Shown piece after piece: positions 17,006-25,624 of a DNA stretch of 64,000 nt; positions within the stretch are counted from its first letter, which is position 1; each line of letters starts with the position of its first letter. The stretch is taken from positions 1 through 64,000 of the forward strand of contig NZ_SCUT01000028.1 of NCBI RefSeq assembly GCF_004297265.1, read 5' to 3'. The stretch is from Reyranella sp. (lineage in GTDB: Bacteria > Pseudomonadota > Alphaproteobacteria > Reyranellales > Reyranellaceae). Below the pieces are notes generated by a model. The model ran no database searches. It saw only the letters and a program-made list of their open reading frames with translations, and was not told the DNA's origin. A program made the translations under genes and the position numbers.

Positions 17006-17161
17006 GATCTGGCGGAGATGGCTGTCCTGGCCGAAACCGGCGCGCTGAAACCCGGGATCGACCGCCGGTACAGGTTCGCCCAGATGGTCGAGGCGCACGC
17101 CTATGTCGAGACCGGCCGCAAGCGAGGCAGCATCGTGGGAAGCGTGGAGCGTCCGAGTTAG
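17006..17161 (+). pseudogene. C-terminal remnant of a zinc-type alcohol dehydrogenase / quinone reductase
   Basis: The frame encodes DLAEMAVLAETGALKP, then IDRRYRFAQMVEAHAYVETG, then RKRGSIVGSV. This closely resembles the last ~50 residues of medium-chain (MDR) alcohol dehydrogenases and NADPH:quinone reductases. Nothing of the upstream catalytic or Rossmann domain is present, so it is a decayed fragment. The rest of 16886-17408 carries no intact gene, only a hairpin at 16905 and a tandem repeat at 17301. Confidence 0.65.
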
Positions 17162-17300
17162 AGCCGTGTGACGGGATCTTGGGTGCGCGTTGCGGCTTTG
17201 CGCAGGCGGAGCCGAGGCATTGAGCGCGCTCCATGCAAAATGCCGGCGGCAGGGCCTCGGGAGCGCTGCTTCCCGGGGAAGTCCTTTTTCGGTTTGATTG

Positions 17301-17327
17301 TTTCGTTTATTTCGTTTGTTTCGTTTA
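17301..17327 (+). repeat. Three 9-bp tandem units TTTCGTTTR
   Basis: TTTCGTTTA, TTTCGTTTG and TTTCGTTTA follow one another directly. The run is T-rich in an otherwise GC-rich neighbourhood and lies in the gene-free stretch between the dehydrogenase remnant and the DUF1826 gene. Confidence 0.75.
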
Positions 17328-17408
17328 TGCCGCCTTACGAGGTCGCCGACAGGGCCCGTGACTCATTCGTGTCCCGGCATTTTCCAGACCGGGAAGGGGG
17401 CGGGCAGC

Positions 17409-18035
17409 CTATTCATCGTCATGGACCTCGTTGAGACAGAGGAAGAGCCGCGTCTGGCCGCTGGCGCCGACCGGGGGTGAGCGGTGCACGATGGCTTCCG
17501 TGCCGGCCCGCACCACGCCCTTGAACAGGCCAGCGGCAAAGCGCGGGAATTCGTTGAGGGGGCCGCGATAGCGGCGCTGGGCCTTGAGCGCGCGGGCGGC
17601 ATGCTCGAGCGGCGGCCACTGCGTGCCGGGCCCGCGATAGGTTGCGTTGAGACGGTAGCCGACATGGTCGCGATGGAACCGCCAGCAGGCGTCGTGGGCG
17701 ATCACTTCCAAGCGCAGGTCGACGTCGGGACTGTCGGTGCGCGCGGCGAAGCAGCGCGCAAGCCCGGCAATGTCGTCAATCAGCGCGCGGCGCTCGGGAC
17801 TGTCGGCCAGCGCCACGAGATTGCACAGGGAAGCGAGCCGGCACGGGACGCACGCAACCGGTCCGATGAAATGGCCCTTCGGCAGGCGTTCGGGCGGCAG
17901 GGAATCGAGCCAAGCGGCCAGCTTCGCGGCTTGCCGGCGATGCCAAATGGTGAGGGCGACGTCGTGCTCGGCAATTCGATGCAGGACGGTGTCATCTGGG
18001 CTCTCGACGACCCGTCGGTTCGCAATTCCAGTCAC
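17409..18035 (-). CDS. DUF1826 protein, predicted zinc-responsive
   Basis: The 208-residue soluble protein matches DUF1826, which in alphaproteobacteria is recurrently found near zinc-homeostasis genes (recalled knowledge). Possible metal-binding positions are Cys62, Cys65 and Cys71 (CVPCRLASLC), His184 in VHRSPP and Cys200. The biochemical role is unknown. The GTG start at 18035 has AGAGGA about 8 bases upstream. A strong Zur-box match containing a TATAAT -10 element lies 44 bases before the start, so it is probably derepressed under zinc limitation. No zinc transporter or COG0523 GTPase is adjacent, so the gene stands alone. Confidence 0.78.
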   Translation of the reverse strand: MTGIANRRVVESPDDTVLHRIAEHDVALTIWHRRQAAKLAAWLDSLPPERLPKGHFIGPVACVPCRLASLCNLVALADSPERRALIDDIAGLARCFAARTDSPDVDLRLEVIAHDACWRFHRDHVGYRLNATYRGPGTQWPPLEHAARALKAQRRYRGPLNEFPRFAAGLFKGVVRAGTEAIVHRSPPVGASGQTRLFLCLNEVHDDE

Positions 18036-18078
18036 GGGGAGTCCTCTCCGAAGGCAAGCCGGCAGTGATCATTTCCCA

Positions 18079-18101
18079 AAAAAGGTACATTATAACATTT
18101 C
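18079..18101 (-). promoter_or_regulatory. Predicted Zur operator upstream of the DUF1826 gene
   Basis: On the minus strand the site reads GAAATGTTATAATG followed by TACCTTTTT. It matches about 19 of 23 positions of the Zur consensus known from proteobacteria (GAAATGTTATA centred on a TATAACATTTC mirror). The first 13 bases are identical. An exact TATAAT (18094-18089) is embedded in the box, so bound Zur would cover the promoter. Confidence 0.72.
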
Positions 18102-18194
18102 TGTAGATCAAGCTGCAGAAAGAGAGGGGCAAATAAAACGATGGGAGTTGCTCCCGCCCCTTCATCGATCCGCTTACGCGACCTTCGGGACGAT

Positions 18195-18224
18195 CTCCCC
18201 GCCCCTGGCGAAAGAGGCGGGGAG
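18195..18224. repeat. GC-rich 9-bp hairpin downstream of ald
   Basis: CTCCCCGCC and GGCGGGGAG are separated by 12 bases and begin about 10 bases after the ald stop on the minus strand. There is no clear T-run, so it could be a transcript-end hairpin or a dispersed palindrome. Confidence 0.5.
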
Positions 18225-18233
18225 GATTTGAGG

Positions 18234-19349
<1,116 letters not shown>

Positions 19350-19390
19350 AGGGTCCATCTCCAGGCAGGTTCGGGTGTCATCAAACCAAG

Positions 19391-19416
19391 GAATGCCGGT
19401 TTGTTTCCCGGCATTC
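19391..19416. promoter_or_regulatory. Dyad in the ald-lrp intergenic region
   Basis: The perfect 9-bp inverted repeat GAATGCCGG / CCGGCATTC has an 8-base T-rich spacer and lies between the divergent ald and Lrp-family genes. It is a candidate binding site for the adjacent regulator. Confidence 0.6.
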
Positions 19417-19484
19417 TGAAGATCAATTGAGTCTCTCCTGCCGAAATCCTACGATGAATCGGAGAAGCACGCAGGATTCCGAAC

Positions 19485-19994
19485 ATGAACCTCGACAAGA
19501 TCGACGCCACCATCCTGTCGGAGCTGACGGAGAATGCCCGGGTGAGCCAGGTCGATCTCGCGGCACGGGTCGGCCTGTCGAGCACGGCGGTGGCGCGGCG
19601 GCAGCGTGCGCTGGAGGAGGACGGCCTCATCCGCGGCTACCAGGCCGTGCTCGATCTCGGCCGCTTCGGGTTGGCGACGACGGTCATTGTGCGGATCACG
19701 CTGGACGGCCAGAGCGACGAGGCGCTGACGGCGTTCGAGGCGGGCGTGCTCGATTGTCCCTCGGTGGTGCGCTGCTTCCTGATGTCGGGTAGCGACGACT
19801 ATGTCGTCATCGTGCTGGCGCGCGACATCGAGGATTTCGAGCGTATCCACCGCACAGAACTCTCGCGCCTGCCGCGGGTCGCCCGGCTGGAATCGAGCTT
19901 CGCGCTGCGCGAGGTGGTGAACCGCGCGGTGCCGCCCTCGGTGTTTGGCAAGGCCGGGCGAATTGCTCAGCGCAGGCGGCGCGCCGAGGCATAG
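19485..19994 (+). CDS. Lrp/AsnC family regulator, probable ald regulator
   Basis: The 169-residue protein has an N-terminal HTH (LDKIDATILSELTENARVSQ then VGLSSTAVARRQRAL) and a C-terminal RAM effector domain with VVRCFLMSGSDDYVVIV. Lrp proteins of this type sense amino acids and often activate a divergently transcribed alanine dehydrogenase, which matches the neighbourhood here. The last 28 bases overlap the convergent EamA transporter gene. Confidence 0.92.
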   Translation: MNLDKIDATILSELTENARVSQVDLAARVGLSSTAVARRQRALEEDGLIRGYQAVLDLGRFGLATTVIVRITLDGQSDEALTAFEAGVLDCPSVVRCFLMSGSDDYVVIVLARDIEDFERIHRTELSRLPRVARLESSFALREVVNRAVPPSVFGKAGRIAQRRRRAEA

Positions 19995-20830
19995 ACGCCG
20001 AGCGCCACGCCGCCCAGCACGACCGCGACGGCCACGAGGCGCTCCGCCGACAGCGGCTCGCCGGTCAGGTAGGCCGAGATGGCGAGTGCGGCGCAGGGCA
20101 CGAGCAGGCTGACCGGGCCGACCTTCGCGGCGGGATAGGTGCGCAACAAGGTGCCCCAGATCAGGTAGCCCAGCCACATCACCGGAACGACCGTGTAGAA
20201 GAGGACGAACCAGCCGCGCCAGGTCGGCGCGAGGATCGGTGCGGCCAGCGCCGCCGGCCCGTCGAGCACGAGGGACGCCAGGGCGAGCGGAATCGGCGGC
20301 AGGACGCTCGCCCAGACGGTGACGGCGAACATCGAAACCCCGCGGGCGGAACGGAAGACGAGGTTGCCCAGCGCCCAGGTGAGGGCCGACATCAGCGCGA
20401 GGCCGACGGCGAGCAGCGGCGTGTCGTCCGAGATCGAGCGTGCCAGCAGCACGACACCGGCGACGGCGACAGCGAGGCCGAGCCACTGTCCGCGCGTCGC
20501 GTGCTCCCGCAGCAGCAGGGCGGCGAGCACGACGGTGAGCGGCCCCTGGAGCTGCACCAGCACGGAAGTGAGGCCGGGCGGCAGGCCCGCCCCCATGGCG
20601 AAGAACAGGAAGATGAACTGGCCACCGAACATCAGGCCGCCGATGCCCGCCAGGACGGACCAGGAGATCGCGGGCTTGGGGATGAAGAACGCCGGCAACG
20701 CGCCCAGCAGGAAGCGCCAGGTCGCGAAGGTGAATGGCGTGAACTCGTCGAGGCCGAAGCGGATGACGGTGAAGTTCAACCCCCACATCGCCACGATGAG
20801 GAGGGCCGCCGCGAGATGTAGCGGGCTCAA
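19967..20830 (-). CDS. EamA (DMT) family transporter
   Basis: This is an inner-membrane protein of 287 residues with about ten hydrophobic helices and two EamA repeats. It opens with LLIVAMWGLNFTVIRFG, typical of DMT permeases that export metabolites or amino acids. The apparent TTG start at 20830 lies four bases after the leuD stop, so it may be read from the leu transcript; an ATG at codon 15 is an alternative. The substrate is unknown. The 3' end overlaps the convergent Lrp gene. Confidence 0.85.
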   Translation of the reverse strand: MSPLHLAAALLIVAMWGLNFTVIRFGLDEFTPFTFATWRFLLGALPAFFIPKPAISWSVLAGIGGLMFGGQFIFLFFAMGAGLPPGLTSVLVQLQGPLTVVLAALLLREHATRGQWLGLAVAVAGVVLLARSISDDTPLLAVGLALMSALTWALGNLVFRSARGVSMFAVTVWASVLPPIPLALASLVLDGPAALAAPILAPTWRGWFVLFYTVVPVMWLGYLIWGTLLRTYPAAKVGPVSLLVPCAALAISAYLTGEPLSAERLVAVAVVLGGVALGVYASARRLR

Positions 20831-20834
20831 GCGG

Positions 20835-21452
20835 CTACAGCCAGACCCACGGCCGCGCGCTCTTGTCGGATGCCTGCCAGGCCTCGATCTCGTCGCGGCG
20901 CGACATTGTGAGCGCGATGTCGTCGAGGCCGTTCAGCATGGCGTGCTGGCGCCGCGCATCGACCTGGAAGGGGATGGTGCGGCCGGTCGGCGAGATCACC
21001 TGGCAGTTCTCGAGGTCGACGGTGATGCGGGCATTGCCGGGCGAGGCCGTCATCTCGTCGGCGAGCTGCTCGATCTCGTGGATCGGCAGCGCCACCGGCA
21101 GGAGGCCGTTCTGGAAGCAGTTGTTGTTGAAGATGTCGCCGAAGTAGGGCGCGATCACCGCCTTGATGCCCATGCCCTTCAGCGCCCAGACGGCGCCCTC
21201 GCGGCTCGAGCCGCAGCCGAAATTCTCCCGGCTGAGGATGATCGGCGCGTCGCGATAGGGTGTCTGGTTGAAGATGCAGTCCGGATCCTCGCTGCCGTCG
21301 GGCTTGAAGCGGATCTGCTCGAAGCAATAAGGCCCCAGCCCCTCGCGCGTCACGTTGTCGACCAGCCGCTCGATGCGGATGATCAGGTCGGTGTCGACGT
21401 TCTGGCGCATCAGCGGCGTCGCGACGCCGGTCACCTTGGTGAACTTGTCCAT
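20835..21452 (-). CDS. leuD: 3-isopropylmalate dehydratase small subunit
   Basis: LeuD forms the swivelling small subunit of isopropylmalate isomerase in leucine biosynthesis. The 205-residue chain shows FTKVTGVATPL near the start, LSRENFGCGSSREGAVWAL (the conserved substrate loop) and FNNNCFQNGLLPV. A strong AGGAGG lies upstream of the ATG. It is separated from leuC by a 106-bp palindromic repeat but remains on the same strand. Confidence 0.96.
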   Translation of the reverse strand: MDKFTKVTGVATPLMRQNVDTDLIIRIERLVDNVTREGLGPYCFEQIRFKPDGSEDPDCIFNQTPYRDAPIILSRENFGCGSSREGAVWALKGMGIKAVIAPYFGDIFNNNCFQNGLLPVALPIHEIEQLADEMTASPGNARITVDLENCQVISPTGRTIPFQVDARRQHAMLNGLDDIALTMSRRDEIEAWQASDKSARPWVWL

Positions 21453-21470
21453 CCTGCGTTTCCTCCTCCA

Positions 21471-21576
21471 ACCTCATCCCGAGGAGCGCGTGCAACGCGC
21501 GTCTCGAAGGATGGGTAACAATCGTGGTGCTCGTTCGCACCCTTCGAGACGCGCTACGCGCTCCTCAGGGTGAGGT
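21471..21576. repeat. Dispersed palindromic element between leuC and leuD
   Basis: The element runs from ACCTCATCCCGAGGAGCGCG to CGCGCTCCTCAGGGTGAGGT. Its outer arms pair almost perfectly, and inner arms GTCTCGAAGGATGGG / CACCCTTCGAGAC also pair. A second copy lies at 51816-51927. It resembles the intergenic palindromes known in several alphaproteobacterial genomes. Confidence 0.85.
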
Positions 21577-21582
21577 CTTTCG

Positions 21583-22977
21583 CTACATCTTCCTCACGTC
21601 GGCAATGGCACCCTTGATCGCGGCCGCCGCCGCCATGGCGGGGCTGGCGAGATGGGTGCGTGCGCCGGGGCCCTGGCGGCCGACGAAGTTGCGGTTGGAG
21701 GTCGAGACGCTGCGCTTGCCGGGCGGCACCCGTTCGCCGTTGGAGGCGAGGCACATCGAGCAGCCAGGCTCGCGCCATTCGAAGCCGGCCTCGGTGAACA
21801 CGCGGTCGAGTCCCTCGGCCTCGGCCTCGGCCTTGATGCGCACGGAACCCGGCACGACCCAGGCGGTAACATGGTCGGCCTTGTGGCGGCCCTTCACGAT
21901 CTCGGCGGCGGCGCGCAGGTCGGAGAGGCGGGAGTTGGTGCACGAACCGATGAACACCCAGTCGACCTGCGTGCCCTCGATCGGCTTGCCGGGTTCGAGG
22001 CCCTGATACTGGAGCGCGGCTTCCCAGGCGCCGCGCTTCTCTTCGGGGCCCTTGCTCGGGTCGGGGATGGCGCGGTCGACGGCGATGACATGCTCGGGGC
22101 TGGTGCCCCAGGTGATCTGCGGCGCGACGTTCTTCATGTCGACTGTGTGCTCGCGATCGAACTCGGCATCGGGATCGGTCGGCAGGGTGCGCCAGTGAGC
22201 GACGGCACGCTCCCACATCGCCCCCTTCGGCGCATAGTCGCGGCCGTTGAGATATTCGTAGGTCGTGTCGTCGGGCGCGACCATGCCGGTGCGCGCGCCC
22301 ATCTCGATGGTGAGGTTGCAGAGCGTGAGACGGGCCTCGGCCGGCAAGGCGCGCACGCCCGAGCCGGCATACTCGACGGAGTAGCCGGTGCCTGCGGCCG
22401 TACCGAGCTCTCCGATCAGGTGAAGGATCATGTCCTTGGCCGTGACGCCCGGCATCAGCTTACCCTCGAAGCTGGCGCGCATGCGCTTGGGCTTGCGCTG
22501 GACCATCGTCTGCGTGGCGATCACATGCACCAGCTCGGAGGAGCCGATACCGAAGGCCAGCGACCCCAGGCCGCCATGGGTGGAGGTATGGCTGTCGCCG
22601 CAGACCAGCGTCGTGCCGGGAAGCGTCAGCCCCTGTTCGGGCCCCATGACGTGCACGATGCCCTGGCCGTCCTGGCCGAGGTCGAACAGCTTGATGCCGT
22701 AGGCGCTGGTCGTCTCGCGCATCGACTTGATCAGCGGCAGGCCCGGCGGATGGGTGAACTCGTCGCGGCCGGGTTTGGTCGACATCGTATGATCGGGCGT
22801 GCCGTAGGTCAGGCGTGGCTGCGCCGGTGGATAGCCCTTGTCGATGGCTTCCTTCAGCGCCTTGCCGCCCGACATGTCATGGAGCAACAGGCGATCGATG
22901 TGCAGCAAAACGAAGCCGTTGCCGAGATCGGTGATGACGTGGCTGTCCCAGATCTTGTCGAACAGGGTCTTGCCCAT
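21583..22977 (-). CDS. leuC: 3-isopropylmalate dehydratase large subunit
   Basis: LeuC is the [4Fe-4S] aconitase-like catalytic subunit that isomerises 2- to 3-isopropylmalate. From the ATG at 22977 (MGKTLFDKIWDSHVI) it has 464 residues, the normal length. Cluster ligands are visible in FIGSCTNSR and PGCSMCLASN, and VCGDSHTSTHGGLGSLAFGI is the conserved aconitase stretch. The frame is open 17 codons further upstream, but the purine-rich AGAGG before 22977 and family alignment favour this start. It follows a TPR/glycosyltransferase-like gene by 44 bases. Confidence 0.96.
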   Translation of the reverse strand: MGKTLFDKIWDSHVITDLGNGFVLLHIDRLLLHDMSGGKALKEAIDKGYPPAQPRLTYGTPDHTMSTKPGRDEFTHPPGLPLIKSMRETTSAYGIKLFDLGQDGQGIVHVMGPEQGLTLPGTTLVCGDSHTSTHGGLGSLAFGIGSSELVHVIATQTMVQRKPKRMRASFEGKLMPGVTAKDMILHLIGELGTAAGTGYSVEYAGSGVRALPAEARLTLCNLTIEMGARTGMVAPDDTTYEYLNGRDYAPKGAMWERAVAHWRTLPTDPDAEFDREHTVDMKNVAPQITWGTSPEHVIAVDRAIPDPSKGPEEKRGAWEAALQYQGLEPGKPIEGTQVDWVFIGSCTNSRLSDLRAAAEIVKGRHKADHVTAWVVPGSVRIKAEAEAEGLDRVFTEAGFEWREPGCSMCLASNGERVPPGKRSVSTSNRNFVGRQGPGARTHLASPAMAAAAAIKGAIADVRKM

Positions 22978-23021
22978 GGGTTTGGCCTCTGGGTGTGGGG
23001 TGATCCGCCGGGACGCGGATA

Positions 23022-24248
23022 TCAGCACCCGGCGAGCCGCGCCGCCAGTCCTTCGCGATCATCGTCGCGCAGCAGTTCCGCAGACGCATACCAGGGCGAT
23101 GTTCCGAGGTTCGGACCCCAGAGCCAGTCTGCGGTATTGGGCACCAGGAATATCGTTGGGATGCCGAGCGCCGCCGCCGCATGAGCGGGCCAGGTGTCGT
23201 CGCCCAAGACGAGACGACAGGTCGGGATTTCTTCCGGCGTGCGCACGAGATCGAGCCTGGCAAAGCCAGTGGGCGGCTCGGCGACAGTGAACCATCCGAT
23301 GCGCGAAGAGGGTTCAGGCTTGCGGCTCGGCTTGGCCGGCGCCGGCAGCGCGTCGCGCGTCCAGTTCAGGAGAAGCGGCAGGCTGCGCAGCGGAGCGGCG
23401 GCCACGAAACCGTCGAGCGGCTCGCCACGACGGATCGTCGGGCCGTCCCACCAACCGGCGAGGGTCGCACCGCATTGCACGGTCGCCTCGACGCCGCGCG
23501 CCAGCATCACGGTATCGCGCAGGGCCGCGTCGCTCTCGATGTCGGCTTGCTCGGGGTAGATCAGCAGCCGGCCGTCGAGCGGTTCACCCTGCCAGCGCGG
23601 AAGATCGGGCGTGTAGCGCTCGCCCGGGATTTCGAGTCGTGCCTCGTAATCGCCCAGGCCGCGCCACCAGTCGCCCTGGCGCAGCATCAGCTCGCCGCGC
23701 CGCAGCCGGAGGCGCGGATCGTTGGGCTGGCTCACCAGCGCGGTTTCGAGATCGGCGAGGGCGCCCGCCCACTCGCCGCGCGCGGCCAGCAGCTCCGCCC
23801 GCGCGCTGAGCGCCGGCAGCAGCCGGTGGTCGATCGACAGAGCGCGGTCATAGGCGCGCTCGGCGTCCTCGGCCCGGCCCAGCGCTTCGAGGGCGCGGCC
23901 GGTATTGTGGGCGATGACGGCGTCGTCCGGCTTCAGTCGCGCAGCCTTTGCGAGGGCGGCCAGCGCCTGCTCGTGCCGGCCGAGCTGGACGAGGCAGCCG
24001 GCAAGATTGGTTTGTGCCGAAACTTCGCGTGGCAGGAACTGCGCGGCGCGTTCCAGTGGCTCGCGCGCCTCGGCGAATCGGCCGAGCTTCAGCCGCACCT
24101 GGCCCAGCAGATGGAGCGCCTGGCCCATGTTCGGACGCGCCTCGACGATGCGGGCGAACATCTCTTCGGCCGACGCGAAATCGCCGGCCGCCGCGCGCTG
24201 CAGGGCGTCGCGGCCGAGGGTCTGGATCTGCTGGTCGTTGAGCGGCAC
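23022..24248 (-). CDS. TPR protein with glycosyltransferase-like C-terminus
   Basis: The 408-residue protein has about six TPR units in residues 1-195. The C-terminal part ends in VLGDDTWPAHAAAALGIPT, then IFLVPNTADWLWG and SPWYASAELLRDD. This resembles the nucleotide-sugar half of GT9/GT41-type TPR glycosyltransferases (the family pattern is DTSLAHLAGALG then DWRW then SPWYP). The N-terminal half of the GT-B fold looks reduced, so catalytic ability is uncertain. The start is GTG with a weak ribosome-binding site. leuC lies downstream on the same strand. Confidence 0.75.
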   Translation of the reverse strand: MPLNDQQIQTLGRDALQRAAAGDFASAEEMFARIVEARPNMGQALHLLGQVRLKLGRFAEAREPLERAAQFLPREVSAQTNLAGCLVQLGRHEQALAALAKAARLKPDDAVIAHNTGRALEALGRAEDAERAYDRALSIDHRLLPALSARAELLAARGEWAGALADLETALVSQPNDPRLRLRRGELMLRQGDWWRGLGDYEARLEIPGERYTPDLPRWQGEPLDGRLLIYPEQADIESDAALRDTVMLARGVEATVQCGATLAGWWDGPTIRRGEPLDGFVAAAPLRSLPLLLNWTRDALPAPAKPSRKPEPSSRIGWFTVAEPPTGFARLDLVRTPEEIPTCRLVLGDDTWPAHAAAALGIPTIFLVPNTADWLWGPNLGTSPWYASAELLRDDDREGLAARLAGC

Positions 24249-24401
24249 GTGGCGGCTCTAGCAGAGCCGCGCCGGCTGGCAAAGAAGAAGGGCAAAGAAA
24301 AAGCCGGCGGTCGCAAGGGAGGCTGGAGCGACCGCCGGCCAGGCACCGGAGTGGGGTGGTCCCGCGCAGGGTATGAAACGGGACCCCTCCGGATTCGGAT
24401 G

Positions 24402-24605
24402 TCAGCTGCGCCAGAAGGGCTTGTTCGCCTCGAACTGGACGTCGGTCGGGCTGATGCCCAGATCACGCATCGTGCGGTAGTCCAGGTTGGCGAGCTCGCG
24501 GCGCTGCCTGGCCCGCTCGCGCCAGGTGGCGAGGATCTGGCCGAAAGCGGTGAAGCTGCCGGCCAGCGGCGCCTGTGATGAATGGTGGAGCGATATGTTG
24601 GCCAT
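24402..24605 (-). CDS. DUF1127 small protein
   Basis: The 67-residue protein has the DUF1127 core RARQRRELANLDYRTMRDLG and the terminal KPFWRS. GGGAG lies about 8 bases before the ATG. It is divergent from a GcvA-like LysR gene, repeating the organisation at 7746-9047; its C-terminus is clearly related to that protein. The function is unknown. A stress-response or RNA-related regulatory role is an inference from the family. Confidence 0.86.
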   Translation of the reverse strand: MANISLHHSSQAPLAGSFTAFGQILATWRERARQRRELANLDYRTMRDLGISPTDVQFEANKPFWRS

Positions 24606-24667
24606 GGGACTGCTCCCGAAAGGGTTGAACTCTGTTGGGGCTGATGTGCGTGCCGGGGGACCTCTTT

Positions 24668-24683
24668 ACAAATGACCCTTTGT
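24668..24683. promoter_or_regulatory. Candidate LysR operator between DUF1127 and LysR genes
   Basis: ACAAA-N6-TTTGT forms a dyad that includes a T-N11-A core as used by LysR proteins, about 40 bases before the LysR start and 60 before the DUF1127 start. A TTGATTAAATTATC AT-rich stretch follows. The call rests on symmetry and position only. Confidence 0.4.
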
Positions 24684-24721
24684 CCTGTTTTGATTAAATT
24701 ATCTCATGTGAAGGATGCGCG

Positions 24722-25624
24722 ATGAAACGATCCCTGCCGCCACTCAATGGCTTGCGTGCCTTCGAGGCCGCGGCACGCCATATGAGTTTCACCGATGCGG
24801 CCGAGGAATTGAGCGTCACGCAGGCCGCGATCAGCCACCAGGTGCGCGGGCTGGAACAGAGACTCGGATTAAAATTGTTCGTGCGGCGCAATCGCTCGCT
24901 GCTGCTGTCCGAGGCCGGCCAGGCCTATCTCCCCTCAGTGCGTGCGGCTTTTGACCAGCTGAACGAGGCGACCGAGAAGCTGCTGCAGAAGGACAAGGGC
25001 GGCAACCTCACGGTGACGACGACCTCGTCCTTCGCGGTGAAGTGGCTGGTGCCGCGGCTGGGCGGGTTCCAGCGCTCGCACCCGGAGATCGACGTGCGCA
25101 TCTCGACCGGCACGTCGCTGGTGGATTTCTCGCGTGAGGATGTCGACATCGGCATCCGCTACGGCCGCGGCCAGTGGTCCAATCTGGCGGCCGAGCGGCT
25201 GGTCGTCGAAGACGTCATGCCGGTCTGCGCGCCCTCGCTGCTCAAGGGGCCGAACGGGCTGAAGAAGCCGGCCGACCTCAAGCGGTTCAACCTGCTGCAT
25301 ATCGGCAACTTTCCGGACGATTGGCAGGTCTGGCTGACGGCCGCCGGCGTGAAAGGGGTCGATGCCTCGCGCGGCGTCTCGTTCGACTTCGCGCTGGCGG
25401 CCTACCAGGCCGCGATGGACGGGCTGGGCGTCGCGCTGGGGCGCAACCCGCTGGTCGAGCCCGACCTGAAGGCCGGGCGGCTGGTCGTCCCCTTCGAGTT
25501 CAAGCGCTCCTCGGACTTCGCCTACTATCTCGTCTATCCGCCCGAGGCGATCCGGCGCCGCAAGATCAAGGCGTTCCGCGACTGGATCGTCTCCCTGTCC
25601 GAAGTGGCGCAGCAGGCGGCCTGA
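24722..25624 (+). CDS. LysR family regulator, GcvA-like
   Basis: The 300-residue LysR protein has the N-terminus LPPLNGLRAFEAAARHMSF and HTH TDAAEELSVTQAAISHQV, near-identical in layout to the regulator at 8124. The effector domain contains DVDIGIRYGRGQW and the C-terminal VYPPEAIRRRKIKAFRDW typical of GcvA-like members. It is divergent from a DUF1127 gene, a likely target, and stops exactly one base before the convergent acyl-CoA dehydrogenase-like gene ends. Confidence 0.92.
   Translation: MKRSLPPLNGLRAFEAAARHMSFTDAAEELSVTQAAISHQVRGLEQRLGLKLFVRRNRSLLLSEAGQAYLPSVRAAFDQLNEATEKLLQKDKGGNLTVTTTSSFAVKWLVPRLGGFQRSHPEIDVRISTGTSLVDFSREDVDIGIRYGRGQWSNLAAERLVVEDVMPVCAPSLLKGPNGLKKPADLKRFNLLHIGNFPDDWQVWLTAAGVKGVDASRGVSFDFALAAYQAAMDGLGVALGRNPLVEPDLKAGRLVVPFEFKRSSDFAYYLVYPPEAIRRRKIKAFRDWIVSLSEVAQQAA

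Noticed and set aside
14894..17098. A 734-codon minus-strand open frame
   Set aside because: It is antisense to the MFS transporter and M20 peptidase genes and shows no domain pattern.
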